A stretch of DNA of 64,000 nt, taken from the NCBI GenBank assembly GCA_035498405.1, contig DATKAE010000034.1:4181-68180 (forward strand). Direction: 5' to 3'. The notes under the pieces were generated by a model. The model searched no databases and was not told where the DNA came from. It saw nothing but the letters and a program-made list of their open reading frames with translations. The stretch is from DATBFU01 sp035498405 (GTDB taxonomy: Bacteria; Acidobacteriota; Thermoanaerobaculia; UBA5066; Gp7-AA6). The position numbers and the translations under genes are program-made. Below, piece after piece: positions 41,968 to 49,510 of the stretch (positions are counted from its first letter, which is position 1; each line of letters starts with the position of its first letter).

Positions 41968-42477
41968 CTAACCGTCCCTCGGCCGTTCCCCACCCGCGAG
42001 CCTCTGCAGAGCCTCTCCGTCCAGGCAGTAGCGGAGCCACTCGGTCTGCGGCCGAGCGCCCAGACGCCGATAGAAGCGCAAGGCGCCTTCGTTCCAGTCG
42101 AGCACGGCCCACTCGAGGCGCGGGGCGCCGCGAACCGCGGCCTCACGCGCCAGGGCCGCCATGAGCGCCTCGCCCACCCCGCGGCCGCGCGCTGCCTCGG
42201 AAACGACCAGGTCCTCGAGGTACAGAAACGGGCGAGCCCGAAAGGAGTTCATGCCCTCATAGAAGATCGCGAGGCCCTCGACCCGCCCTTCCCATTCGGC
42301 GACCAAGGCTTCCGCGCGACGCGTGTCGAAGATCCACGAGGCCAGCCGCGCTGCCTCCTCCGAATCGGGGGGCGTGAGCCTCTCGAATCGCGCGAGTTCC
42401 CGATCGAGCTCGAGCATCCGCGGCCAATCCTCGCGGCGGGCGCGGCGAACGAGGACTCCGGCGGCTCGTTCTGTCAC
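41968..42477 (-). CDS. GNAT family N-acetyltransferase
   Basis: 169 residues. The acetyl-CoA motif is VSEAARGRGVGEALM near residue 95, preceded by FLYLEDLVV and followed by RLEWAVLDWNEGALRFYRRLGA, close to diamine/SAT-like GNATs. It begins VRRARREDWPRMLELDRELA. The GTG start overlaps the stop of the upstream secreted-protein gene by 4 bases (GTGA). Substrate unknown; spermidine/diamine or amino-acid amines are possible. Confidence 0.88.
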   Translation of the reverse strand: MTERAAGVLVRRARREDWPRMLELDRELARFERLTPPDSEEAARLASWIFDTRRAEALVAEWEGRVEGLAIFYEGMNSFRARPFLYLEDLVVSEAARGRGVGEALMAALAREAAVRGAPRLEWAVLDWNEGALRFYRRLGARPQTEWLRYCLDGEALQRLAGGERPRDG

Positions 42478-43004
42478 CGGGCCGCGGCCACCTTGACGTA
42501 GTCGACGCGGCCGAGCAGCTTCACGGCATCGTCGCGCTCGACGTTCGAGCCCTGGCCGAGCACGAGTCGGCCGGGCGTGACCACGACCGTCACGAGCGTC
42601 GTCGGCAGTCCCTGGGAGTGGTCCGTCACCGCGTAGGCCGAGAGGCCGGCGATCTTGAACTCTCTGGTCTCGACACCCGGCGCCTTGGCCGCCTCGGCCA
42701 CCGCTTGCCGAATCGCGGCCTCTAGGTCCTTCCCCTTGCCGTAGTCCTGTACGACGATCCGAAACTGGCGGGCCGTGGACGGCTCGATCTTTTGGAAAAA
42801 GCGCGAGACCTCGGTGTAGACGCCCATGCCGTTCTCGTCCGTGTCGGGCAGCGGATCGCGCGGTGCCGCGTCCCAACCCGGCAGGGCCGTCGGGATCCCA
42901 TTTCGAAGGTTCAGGGGCCAGGAGGGATTGTCCGGAGCTCCAGCGGAGGCGAGGGCACTCAGACCGAGGAGCAATGCAGCCACGCCAACCGAACGCCGCA
43001 GCAT
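42474..43004 (-). CDS. Exported protein of unknown function
   Basis: 176 residues. A signal peptide (SVGVAALLLGLSALASAGAP) is followed by a soluble alpha/beta domain (FRIVVQDYGKGKDLEAAIRQ, TLVTVVVTPGRLVLGQGSN). No recognised motif. The ATG at 43004 is chosen for the signal peptide; a longer frame exists upstream. Translationally coupled to the GNAT gene. Confidence 0.65.
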   Translation of the reverse strand: MLRRSVGVAALLLGLSALASAGAPDNPSWPLNLRNGIPTALPGWDAAPRDPLPDTDENGMGVYTEVSRFFQKIEPSTARQFRIVVQDYGKGKDLEAAIRQAVAEAAKAPGVETREFKIAGLSAYAVTDHSQGLPTTLVTVVVTPGRLVLGQGSNVERDDAVKLLGRVDYVKVAAAR

Positions 43005-43065
43005 CGGACGATCAGGATAACCCAACCGAGGGGTCCCGTGAGGCGGCCTCGAACTTGCCCCGGAC

Positions 43066-43093
43066 AAAAAAAAGAGCGGCCCGCGGGCCGCTC
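43066..43093 (-). terminator. Intrinsic terminator after the HU gene
   Basis: On the minus strand a perfect 20-base palindrome, GAGCGGCCCGCGGGCCGCTC, is followed by eight T residues, 22 bases after the HU stop. Confidence 0.9.
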
Positions 43094-43114
43094 CTCTTTC
43101 AGCCGGGACCGTTC

Positions 43115-43414
43115 CTACTTCTTCGATCCCAGAATGGCGTCCTTCGCCTTCTTCGAGACTCGGAACTTCACCACGCGCTTGGCGGGAATCTTGATCTCTT
43201 CGCCCGTCGCGGGATTGCGACCCATGCGCGCTTTGCGGTTCACCAGGACGAGCTTGCCGATCCCGGGAATCGTGAAGCTGTTCTTCGCCTCCTTGTAGGC
43301 GAGCGCCGTGAGATCGTCGAGGAACTGGGTCGCCTGCTTCTTGGTCGTCCCCGTGGACTTGGCCAGGTGATCCGCGGTCTGGGACTTGGAGAGCGCCTTC
43401 CCGTCTTTTGCCAT
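43115..43414 (-). CDS. hup: HU-family DNA-binding protein
   Basis: Nucleoid protein, 99 residues. It begins MAKDGKALSKSQTADHLA and has FTIPGIGKLVLVNRKARMGR and NPATGEEIKIPAKRVVKFR, the HU/IHF beta-arm with its conserved NPxTGE. The N-terminal extension of about 8 residues before KSQTADHLA is slightly longer than in E. coli HU. A strong AAGGGG site lies 8 bases before the ATG. It has its own promoter and terminator, so it is monocistronic. Confidence 0.95.
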   Translation of the reverse strand: MAKDGKALSKSQTADHLAKSTGTTKKQATQFLDDLTALAYKEAKNSFTIPGIGKLVLVNRKARMGRNPATGEEIKIPAKRVVKFRVSKKAKDAILGSKK

Positions 43415-43475
43415 ATTCACTTCCCCTTCTTCGTAAATTGGAATCGCCGCATCCGGCGTGTCGAAACGGTTGGGT

Positions 43476-43505
43476 ATTCTATCCGCCGCGCGGAAACGCA
43501 AGCAA
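43476..43505 (-). promoter_or_regulatory. Putative promoter of the HU gene
   Basis: Minus-strand TTGCTT (43505-43500), 18-base spacer, TAGAAT (43481-43476), with a leader of about 55 bases carrying a Shine-Dalgarno. Confidence 0.45.
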
Positions 43506-43586
43506 AGAAATTTACGCGCGGGTTCCTTTTCCTTCACGACCCCGCGCGGCGGGCGGACTCGTCAAGTTAAGATCACCCCCCACCGC

Positions 43587-45185
43587 ATGCGGATTCCAGC
43601 CGCGCTCCAACCCGAATCGGGATCTGTCTCGATACGGTACCTCCCGCCGTGTGGAACCCGGCGCCCGGCGGGCGAACAAGCTCCCGCCTCCTTGCCGCGG
43701 ACCCGAATCAATTTCGCGCCAGCGCTAAACCGCTACGAATGCATCCGGTTAGCTTGGTTTCGCCGGATCGCTCCAACCCTGGCATTGCTGCTCCTGGCCC
43801 TTCATTCCTTCGCCTGCGGCCCGGACGTGGCCACGCGGCTGGCGGCTCGGGTCCTGAAAGAGCATCGGAACAAGGCTTCGGTGCGGCCGGCGCCCGAGGC
43901 CGGCTCGATTCGCATCCGCCTCTCCCCCGCGCAACCCGAGGGCGGCGAGGGCGGAAGCGCCCAGATTGAATGGGCAGGCCCGCGCTACCGCGAAACCGTG
44001 ACCTCCGCGGGAGTCTCTACGGTCCGGGGGATCCAGGCCGGCAAGGCCTTCTTCGTGGACGAGGACGGCGTGACCCGAGTCGGGTCCGAGCCGATGCTGG
44101 CCGAGCTCATCACCCGCTCCTATTTTTGGCGGCGCGCCTATCTGTTCGATGACCAAGAGCGGGCCAAGCTCGCTCTGGGCCCCGCTGACGACGCCACGGT
44201 TTCCGTTCAGCTCCGGCCGCGCGGGGGCAACCCGCTGCGGCTCGTGTTCGGCCGCAAGACGGGCGCGCTCGAGACCGTGCTCTCCCCCCGTTTTCACCTG
44301 CAGTTCCGAAGCGCGAGGATGTTTCGGGATCTCTCCCGGCGCCCGGTCGACGGGGAGATCCTCTGGACGGGTCTCCCCACACGACGCCTTCCCGACCCCT
44401 CGGTCGGCGGGTGGCACGGTCGGTTCTCGCAGTCCTTCGCCGAGGTTGAGCTCGGCCGAACGAACTCGGGCATCTGGATCCCGGCGAAGATCTCCGGTAA
44501 TTCGGCGCACCTCGCCATCGACGCCGACGTCGACGGCCCGCTGCGACTCTCGCCCGAGTTGGCGCACCGGTCTGGTCTCACTGGCCGGCGCGACGTCTTC
44601 GGCAGGTTGCTCGCTCAAAATGCCACGCTCGAGATCGGTTCGCTCGCGATGCCGGGGCTCTGCGTCGAGATTGTGGAGCCAAGCATGAGCGGTACCGATG
44701 CCGCGGCTGGCGGCACGCTGTTTGCCGAGACCGTGATCGAGATCGACCCCTCGGCAACGAAGTTCCGCGTGAATGATCCTTCCCGTTGGGTGCCGCCGGA
44801 AGGCTTCGGCCGCAATGTGCTGGACGATGACGGGGACCTGCCGGTCGCGCTCCTGTTCCGGTCGGGGCAACGCCTTCGGCTTCGCGCGGGCGTGCCCTCG
44901 ACCTCCCCGATCGTCCTTCCGACCTCAACGGCCGAGAAGCTCCGGATCGACTTGGGCTCGCCCGCCCTGGAAGGGCTCGTCTGGGGGACGCTGCGGCTGC
45001 CTCCTCTACCCGTTCGGCTGGAGTCGGCAGGCTTCGACCCGGAATGGGGCGACGACGGCGCGATCGGGTTCCCCCTTCTCCTGCGCTTTCATGTTTTCGT
45101 TGACATGCCGCACCGCTGGATCTACCTCAGGCCGCTCGACCTCGCGCCGTCGGCGGGCGCCCGACGCCGATCCTCCGACGCTTGA
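43587..45185 (+). CDS. Lipoprotein with degenerate retropepsin-like aspartic protease fold
   Basis: 532 residues from the ATG. A hydrophobic segment ends in a lipobox (LHSFAC, Cys77); the 76 residues before it are too long for a normal signal, so a later start such as TTG 43692 may be real. Two regions resemble retropepsin-like proteins: AIDADVDGPLRLSPELAHRS where relatives have DTGAxxxxLSPxLA, and the end GDDGAIGFPLLLRFHVFVD, then MPHRWIYLRP, like GxLGxxFLxxFxVxxDxxxxxxxLxP. The DTG is replaced by DVDG, so proteolysis is doubtful. The TAAGAT at 43568 could be its -10. Divergent from HU. Confidence 0.65.
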   Translation: MRIPAALQPESGSVSIRYLPPCGTRRPAGEQAPASLPRTRINFAPALNRYECIRLAWFRRIAPTLALLLLALHSFACGPDVATRLAARVLKEHRNKASVRPAPEAGSIRIRLSPAQPEGGEGGSAQIEWAGPRYRETVTSAGVSTVRGIQAGKAFFVDEDGVTRVGSEPMLAELITRSYFWRRAYLFDDQERAKLALGPADDATVSVQLRPRGGNPLRLVFGRKTGALETVLSPRFHLQFRSARMFRDLSRRPVDGEILWTGLPTRRLPDPSVGGWHGRFSQSFAEVELGRTNSGIWIPAKISGNSAHLAIDADVDGPLRLSPELAHRSGLTGRRDVFGRLLAQNATLEIGSLAMPGLCVEIVEPSMSGTDAAAGGTLFAETVIEIDPSATKFRVNDPSRWVPPEGFGRNVLDDDGDLPVALLFRSGQRLRLRAGVPSTSPIVLPTSTAEKLRIDLGSPALEGLVWGTLRLPPLPVRLESAGFDPEWGDDGAIGFPLLLRFHVFVDMPHRWIYLRPLDLAPSAGARRRSSDA

Positions 45186-45197
45186 GCTCCGTCCCCG

Positions 45198-46052
45198 CTA
45201 CGGCCAGAGAGAGCGGTATCCGGACAGGAGCGGGGAACCGAAGAAGTAGGCGGCGACCGCTCCCACGGCGAGGTAGACGCCGAAAGGGAGAGCCGTCGCC
45301 AGGCTCCCCCTTCTCGAAACGACCAGCGACAAGCCGACGAGGCTGCCGAGCACGGAACCGAGGAAGACCGTGACGAACACGCCCCAGATACCGAGAAAGG
45401 CGCCGACCATTCCGAGCATCTTCACGTCACCCAAGCCCATCGCCTCGACCTTCCGGAGCCGACTCCAGCCCCAGCCGACGAGATAGAGCGCTCCCGCACC
45501 GACGGCCGCTCCCATCAGCGCCCCGCGAAACGTTCTCTCGACCGAGAGAAGAGCGAGAACGAGTCCGGCGGCAATTCCGGGAAGAGTGATGGCGTCGGGG
45601 AGGATCTGGAAGTCCGCGTCGATCCAGGCCAGCGCCAAGCAGGCGGAGCACAGGAAGGCCCCGGAGAGGAAGTCCGCCATCGACGGCGACCGCCAGAACG
45701 CCGCGGCCCAGAGCCCGCCGTTGGAGAGCTCGACCAAGGGATAGCGGACCGGAATCGGGGCCCGGCACGTGCGGCACCTCCCCAGCAGTAGCAGCCAGGA
45801 GATCACCGGAACGTTATCCAGCGGCCGGATCGGCCCGCCGCAGGCGGGGCAATGGGAACCGGGCCGAACGATGGACTCTTCCCGCGGGAGCCGGTGGATG
45901 AGGACGTTCAAGAAGCTTCCCACCAGCAAGCCGAAGAGTCCCGCCGAAACGGCGCCGAAAGCACCGAGCGCGGCGGGAGCGGGACCCGTCCCGACGAGCT
46001 CCCGGATCAGGCGGTCCTCCGGGTAGACGCCTCCGGCTGGAGAGACCACCAC
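45198..46052 (-). CDS. pilD: Prepilin peptidase (PilD/GspO type)
   Basis: Inner-membrane aspartic protease that cuts and N-methylates type IV prepilins and pseudopilins. The 284-residue protein has GLFGLLVGSFLNVLIHRLP, the zinc-binding CPACGG and CRTCRAP cysteines, and both catalytic Asp motifs, WIDADFQILPDAITLPG and MGLGDVKMLGM. About eight hydrophobic segments are visible. The GTG start overlaps the end of the upstream YfhO-like gene by 46 bases. Two substrates (48.3-49.3 kb) are encoded just upstream on the same strand. Confidence 0.96.
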   Translation of the reverse strand: MVVSPAGGVYPEDRLIRELVGTGPAPAALGAFGAVSAGLFGLLVGSFLNVLIHRLPREESIVRPGSHCPACGGPIRPLDNVPVISWLLLLGRCRTCRAPIPVRYPLVELSNGGLWAAAFWRSPSMADFLSGAFLCSACLALAWIDADFQILPDAITLPGIAAGLVLALLSVERTFRGALMGAAVGAGALYLVGWGWSRLRKVEAMGLGDVKMLGMVGAFLGIWGVFVTVFLGSVLGSLVGLSLVVSRRGSLATALPFGVYLAVGAVAAYFFGSPLLSGYRSLWP

Positions 46053-48196
46053 AGCAGCAGGACGAGGGCGACCAGCGAGACGCCGGATCCGACGTAAAAG
46101 GAGAGGGGTCGGTATCGGAAGGTGACGCGATGGGAGCCTGCGGGGATGGCAACGGCGCGGAAGAAGCCGTCGGCGGTCAGCAGCGGTGCAGGCCGGCCAT
46201 CGACACTCGCGGTCCAGCCCGGGTAGGCGAGATCCGTGAGGACGAGGATTCCCCCGGCATCGGCGGAAACCTCAGCCACCACGCGCTCGGGCGCATCCTC
46301 GGCGAGGCTCGCGACGACGAAGCGACCGCCGGCACCGTCCGGACGCGGCGTCGGCTCGCGGTCCAACAGGACTCTTCGGCTCCAGTCGCTCTGTCCGCTC
46401 GCGACGAGAGACCAGGCGCGCTCGGGCCGCTGCTCCACGGCATACTCGCGAACGAAAGAGGCCCGGGGCCGGTAAGGATTGAGCGGCGCCCGATAGAACT
46501 CGCCGACCTTGCGCGATCCGAGACCCTCCGGGGGAAAGGGCGTCCAGTACGTGCGTCCGCTCGCGGGCCCGGCGGCGCGCGCCGGGTCGGCCTCGCTATC
46601 GATCGAGGACGCGATCGCCTCCGCGGCCTGTGTGGGCAGCGCGGCCGCCGTGCGGATCGTCCGCACGCGGGCGAGCAGGTTCGTATAGCCGATCAGCGCT
46701 TCGCGCTGCCGCCGGACCATTCCGGCATCGAAGGCCGCGTCGCGCATGGCCCACCGCCCAAGCTCGCTCATGGGCGGCGTCAAGATTCGGCCCGGCACCT
46801 GAGCCAGAAAGGCAACGGACTCGGGGCGCGCGCGGATCTCCGCTTCGGGCACATAGCGAAAGAGCGAACGGCCCACCAACGCAAAGCTGACGACCATGGA
46901 AAGGGCCGCGGCGGAGGCAAACCAGGCTCCCAGCGACGACCCTGGCCGGGCCAAGCCAATGACGACGAGGCCCAACAATCCCGCGGCCGCCGCGGCGCGA
47001 GCCGGCGTCGCCTGCCCCGACACCGCCAACGCCGCCAACCCGCACCCCGCAAGCAGCAGAATCACCGTCCGCAGCCGCTTTCGCTCGGCGACGAACCGAA
47101 GGCTATCGACCCCGAGGCCCGAGAGCGCGGCCAGGGCGAATGACGTTGCGGCAAGGGCCTTGGCGGGATAGCGGACGCGGTCGAGACCGGGCAACAACCG
47201 AAGCCAACGCCCGGGAGGACCGGCCGCCGCCAGCAGCAGACCCGCCAGCCCGATGGCCGAAAGCAGGAGAACGAGGGGACGCCGCTCCTTCTCGAGGAAC
47301 GCGCAGGCCGCGGCCACCAGCGCCACCGGTCCCACGTAGACGGAAGTCAAAAAGAAGTTCGGAATCTCGCCGACGCCGACGGCCGACGCCAGGGCATCGG
47401 CGCGGACGGCGCCGAGCTCACGCTGCTCCGCGTCCAGTGGCGCGCGTCGTTGGGAGTGAAGCGCGAGCTCTCCGAAGGGAACCAGGACCCAGGCCGCCAA
47501 CGCGAGACCGAGACCGGCCGACACGAGGAATCGACCGACTCTTCCGGCTCGACCGAGCTCCCGCCACCCGCTCTCCGGGATCGGCCGGGGCTCGAGAATC
47601 AAGAGAAAGGCGACGACGAGGGATCCCGCCGAAGCCTCCGGACTTCCCGCCATCGCTTGAAGGCCAAGCAGACCGGCGAGTCCCGCGGCCGCGCGGGTCC
47701 TTCTCAACCCGGAGCGCGCGAGCGCCGCGATCCATGGCAGGTAGGCGAAGGCGCCGAAGTGGTTCCAGTACGCAGAAAGAGAAACCGCGAGCCCCGATCC
47801 GGCGAAGATCGCGGCCGCCGCGAGGGCACCGGAATCGGTGACGCCCTCCTCCTTGCAAAAACGCCACATCCCGCCGGCGGCGATCGCAAAGTGCACCAGC
47901 AGGAAGAGTCCCGCCGCCAGCGCCGGCGAGGGAATCAGGAAGAGCCATGTCGGCGGGTAGAAGACGCCGGACTGGGCGTTGGCCAGCCACGGCTCTCCCG
48001 CACCGGACCAAGGGTTCCAAAGCGGAATCTGTCCGGACCGAAGCCGATCGGCCGTGTACAGCTTCAGCGGAAAGAAGAAGTCCGCCTGATCTCGAAACGT
48101 CGGGGCCTGCCGCGCAAGGAATGCGGGAAGCAGGCAGACGGCCGAAGGAATCAGCGCCGCGACGACCGAAGCACCCGGAGGCAAGGCGCGACGCAC
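46007..48196 (-). CDS. YfhO-family multi-pass membrane protein (GT-C-like), copy 1
   Basis: 729 residues with 11 or more hydrophobic segments and a C-terminal soluble domain. The first loop FFFPLKLYTADRLRSGQIPL, then WNPWSGAGEPWLAN is the YfhO signature, and the end has GGILVLTDLAYPGWTASVDG, another family mark. YfhO proteins in Firmicutes transfer sugars from polyprenyl-phosphate to cell-envelope polymers. It is the most divergent of three copies. The GTG start is 6 bases after TACAAT on the minus strand, so it probably has its own leaderless transcript. Confidence 0.88.
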   Translation of the reverse strand: MRRALPPGASVVAALIPSAVCLLPAFLARQAPTFRDQADFFFPLKLYTADRLRSGQIPLWNPWSGAGEPWLANAQSGVFYPPTWLFLIPSPALAAGLFLLVHFAIAAGGMWRFCKEEGVTDSGALAAAAIFAGSGLAVSLSAYWNHFGAFAYLPWIAALARSGLRRTRAAAGLAGLLGLQAMAGSPEASAGSLVVAFLLILEPRPIPESGWRELGRAGRVGRFLVSAGLGLALAAWVLVPFGELALHSQRRAPLDAEQRELGAVRADALASAVGVGEIPNFFLTSVYVGPVALVAAACAFLEKERRPLVLLLSAIGLAGLLLAAAGPPGRWLRLLPGLDRVRYPAKALAATSFALAALSGLGVDSLRFVAERKRLRTVILLLAGCGLAALAVSGQATPARAAAAAGLLGLVVIGLARPGSSLGAWFASAAALSMVVSFALVGRSLFRYVPEAEIRARPESVAFLAQVPGRILTPPMSELGRWAMRDAAFDAGMVRRQREALIGYTNLLARVRTIRTAAALPTQAAEAIASSIDSEADPARAAGPASGRTYWTPFPPEGLGSRKVGEFYRAPLNPYRPRASFVREYAVEQRPERAWSLVASGQSDWSRRVLLDREPTPRPDGAGGRFVVASLAEDAPERVVAEVSADAGGILVLTDLAYPGWTASVDGRPAPLLTADGFFRAVAIPAGSHRVTFRYRPLSFYVGSGVSLVALVLLLWWSLQPEASTRRTA

Positions 48197-48202
48197 GAGC
48201 TC

Positions 48203-48208
48203 ATTGTA
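48203..48208 (-). promoter_or_regulatory. Putative -10 box (TACAAT) before YfhO copy 1
   Basis: Minus-strand GGCTACAATGAG; TACAAT is five of six to consensus and ends 6 bases before the GTG. Same box as before pgeF. Confidence 0.4.
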
Positions 48209-48271
48209 GCCGGGGAAGGGCTCGAGCTCGCCGCGGAGTCGGCCCTCGCTCGCCTCGTCTCCCGCTCGGGT

Positions 48272-48754
48272 CTACTGCTGGGTGCCCTCCGGCCACTGCA
48301 CGAAGGTTCCATTGGAGTAGAGGATGTCGTCGTTGAAGTCGGTCGTCGTGCCGCAGACCAGCGAGGTCGACGATCCGTCTCTCCCGAAACTCAAGATGTT
48401 GTACCGGGACCGGCCGTTGTCCACTCCGTAGGAGAGAAACCGTCCCCAGCCATCGCGCCGCGGAGGCTGCGCAATGTACGTCGGCGTCAAGCTCGAGAAG
48501 GAGTTCTCGTTCAAGACGCTGCCGGGTGTGGTGTAGAACCCGCCGCTGCACACGGCCGCCGGGAACAGGCTGTTGTCGACGTGGTAGGCCTCGATCGCCG
48601 TCGCCAGCGCGCGCATGTCGGTCATCGTCCGCTTCTGCTTGGCGCGCTGAACGGCGTTCAAGAGATTGGGAATCGCAATCGCCGCCAGGATTCCGATGAT
48701 GGCGATGACGATCAACAGCTCGATCAGCGTGAAACCGCGAGACCGATCCTTCAC
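48272..48754 (-). CDS. GspG-like type IV pseudopilin, copy 2
   Basis: 160 residues. Leader MKDRSRG then cleavage before FTLIELLIVIAIIGILAAIA, with Glu at +5. The C-terminal part follows the type II secretion GspG pattern: YIAQPPRRDGWGRFLSYG, YNILSFGRDG, and TTDFNDDI, where GspG binds calcium. Two cysteines (AAVCSGG and LVCGTT) may form a disulfide. The GTG at 48754 is chosen because GAGG lies 6 bases upstream. It is a near duplicate of the gene before it on this strand; a terminator hairpin separates them. Confidence 0.9.
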   Translation of the reverse strand: MKDRSRGFTLIELLIVIAIIGILAAIAIPNLLNAVQRAKQKRTMTDMRALATAIEAYHVDNSLFPAAVCSGGFYTTPGSVLNENSFSSLTPTYIAQPPRRDGWGRFLSYGVDNGRSRYNILSFGRDGSSTSLVCGTTTDFNDDILYSNGTFVQWPEGTQQ

Positions 48755-48773
48755 GACTTGCCTCACGATAAGG

Positions 48774-48808
48774 AAAAGCGGCCCCGGCTCGACACCGGGA
48801 CCGCTTTT
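48774..48808 (-). terminator. Hairpin terminator between the tandem pseudopilins
   Basis: Stem AAAAGCGGTCCCGG/CCGGGGCCGCTTTT (14 bp, one G-T wobble) with a 7-base loop, then CC and a short TT; the A and T runs make it work in either direction. It probably limits read-through from the first pseudopilin into the second. Confidence 0.78.
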
Positions 48809-48836
48809 GTCTGCTCGAACTTGTGTGGGCCCGGGG

Positions 48837-49319
48837 TTACTGCTGGGTACCCTCCGGCCACTGGATGAACGTCCCGTCGCCGTACAGGATGTCATCGTTG
48901 AAGTCGGTCGTCGTACCGCACACGATGCCGCCGAAGGAGCCGTCGCGGCCTCCGCTCTGGACGTTGTAGTTGTTGTGCGGTCCATCCACCGAATACAAGA
49001 TGAAGCGGCCCCATCCATCCTGCCGAGGGGGCTGGGCGATGTAGGTCGGCGTCAAGGCCGAGAACGACGCCGTGTTGACCGCCGAACCCTGGGTCGTATA
49101 CAGGCCGCCGGTGCACGCCGCGTTGGGATACAGGTTGTTGTCCACGGCGTACGCTTCGATTGCCGTCGCCAGCGCGCGCATGTCGGACATCGTCCGCTTC
49201 TGCTTGCCGCGCTGCACGGCATTCAAGAGATTGGGGATCGCGATGGCGGCCAAAATGCCGATGATCGCGATGACGATCAACAGTTCGATCAGGGTGAAAC
49301 CGGCTTCCCGCTTCTTCAT
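48837..49319 (-). CDS. GspG-like type IV pseudopilin, copy 1
   Basis: 160 residues, exactly the length of copy 2. Leader MKKREAG, cleavage before FTLIELLIVIAIIGILAAIA with Glu at +5. The C-terminal domain has YIAQPPRQDGWGRFILYSVD, YNVQSGGRDG, CGTTTDFNDDILYGDG and the same last ten residues as copy 2. Cysteines AACTGG and IVCGTT are conserved. The ATG at 49319 is preferred to the one just before it because AGGAGG then lies 4 bases upstream. The AT-rich 190-base region before it is probably its promoter. Could serve a type II secretion or a type IV pilus-like machine; no other T2SS genes are in view. Confidence 0.92.
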   Translation of the reverse strand: MKKREAGFTLIELLIVIAIIGILAAIAIPNLLNAVQRGKQKRTMSDMRALATAIEAYAVDNNLYPNAACTGGLYTTQGSAVNTASFSALTPTYIAQPPRQDGWGRFILYSVDGPHNNYNVQSGGRDGSFGGIVCGTTTDFNDDILYGDGTFIQWPEGTQQ

Positions 49320-49510
49320 CATGCCTCCTAGTGGGTTCCTCGCGACTACCTTCACGTTTCGGTTCACACCCTTACTCGCAAGACGGAGGCCACATTGAAA
49401 TCACTATAAACTATTTATTGTCAATCGTTTACCCAAATAGCCCTGCGGCATATTCGCCGCGAATTGTCAAGAGCCCACGAAATTTGGTGACAATTTTTTG
49501 CCGGATCTCC
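49320..49510. promoter_or_regulatory. AT-rich regulatory region upstream of the pseudopilins
   Basis: The only long AT-rich stretch nearby. The octamer ATTGTCAA occurs at 49417-49424 and 49463-49470, and its inverse TGACAAT at 49488-49494. On the minus strand each forward copy gives a perfect TTGACA, one of them 11 bases before TATAGT. There is also an imperfect ATAAATAGTTTAT palindrome at 49407-49419. A regulator site or stacked promoter is likely; no sigma-54 GG-N10-GC element was seen. Confidence 0.45.
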
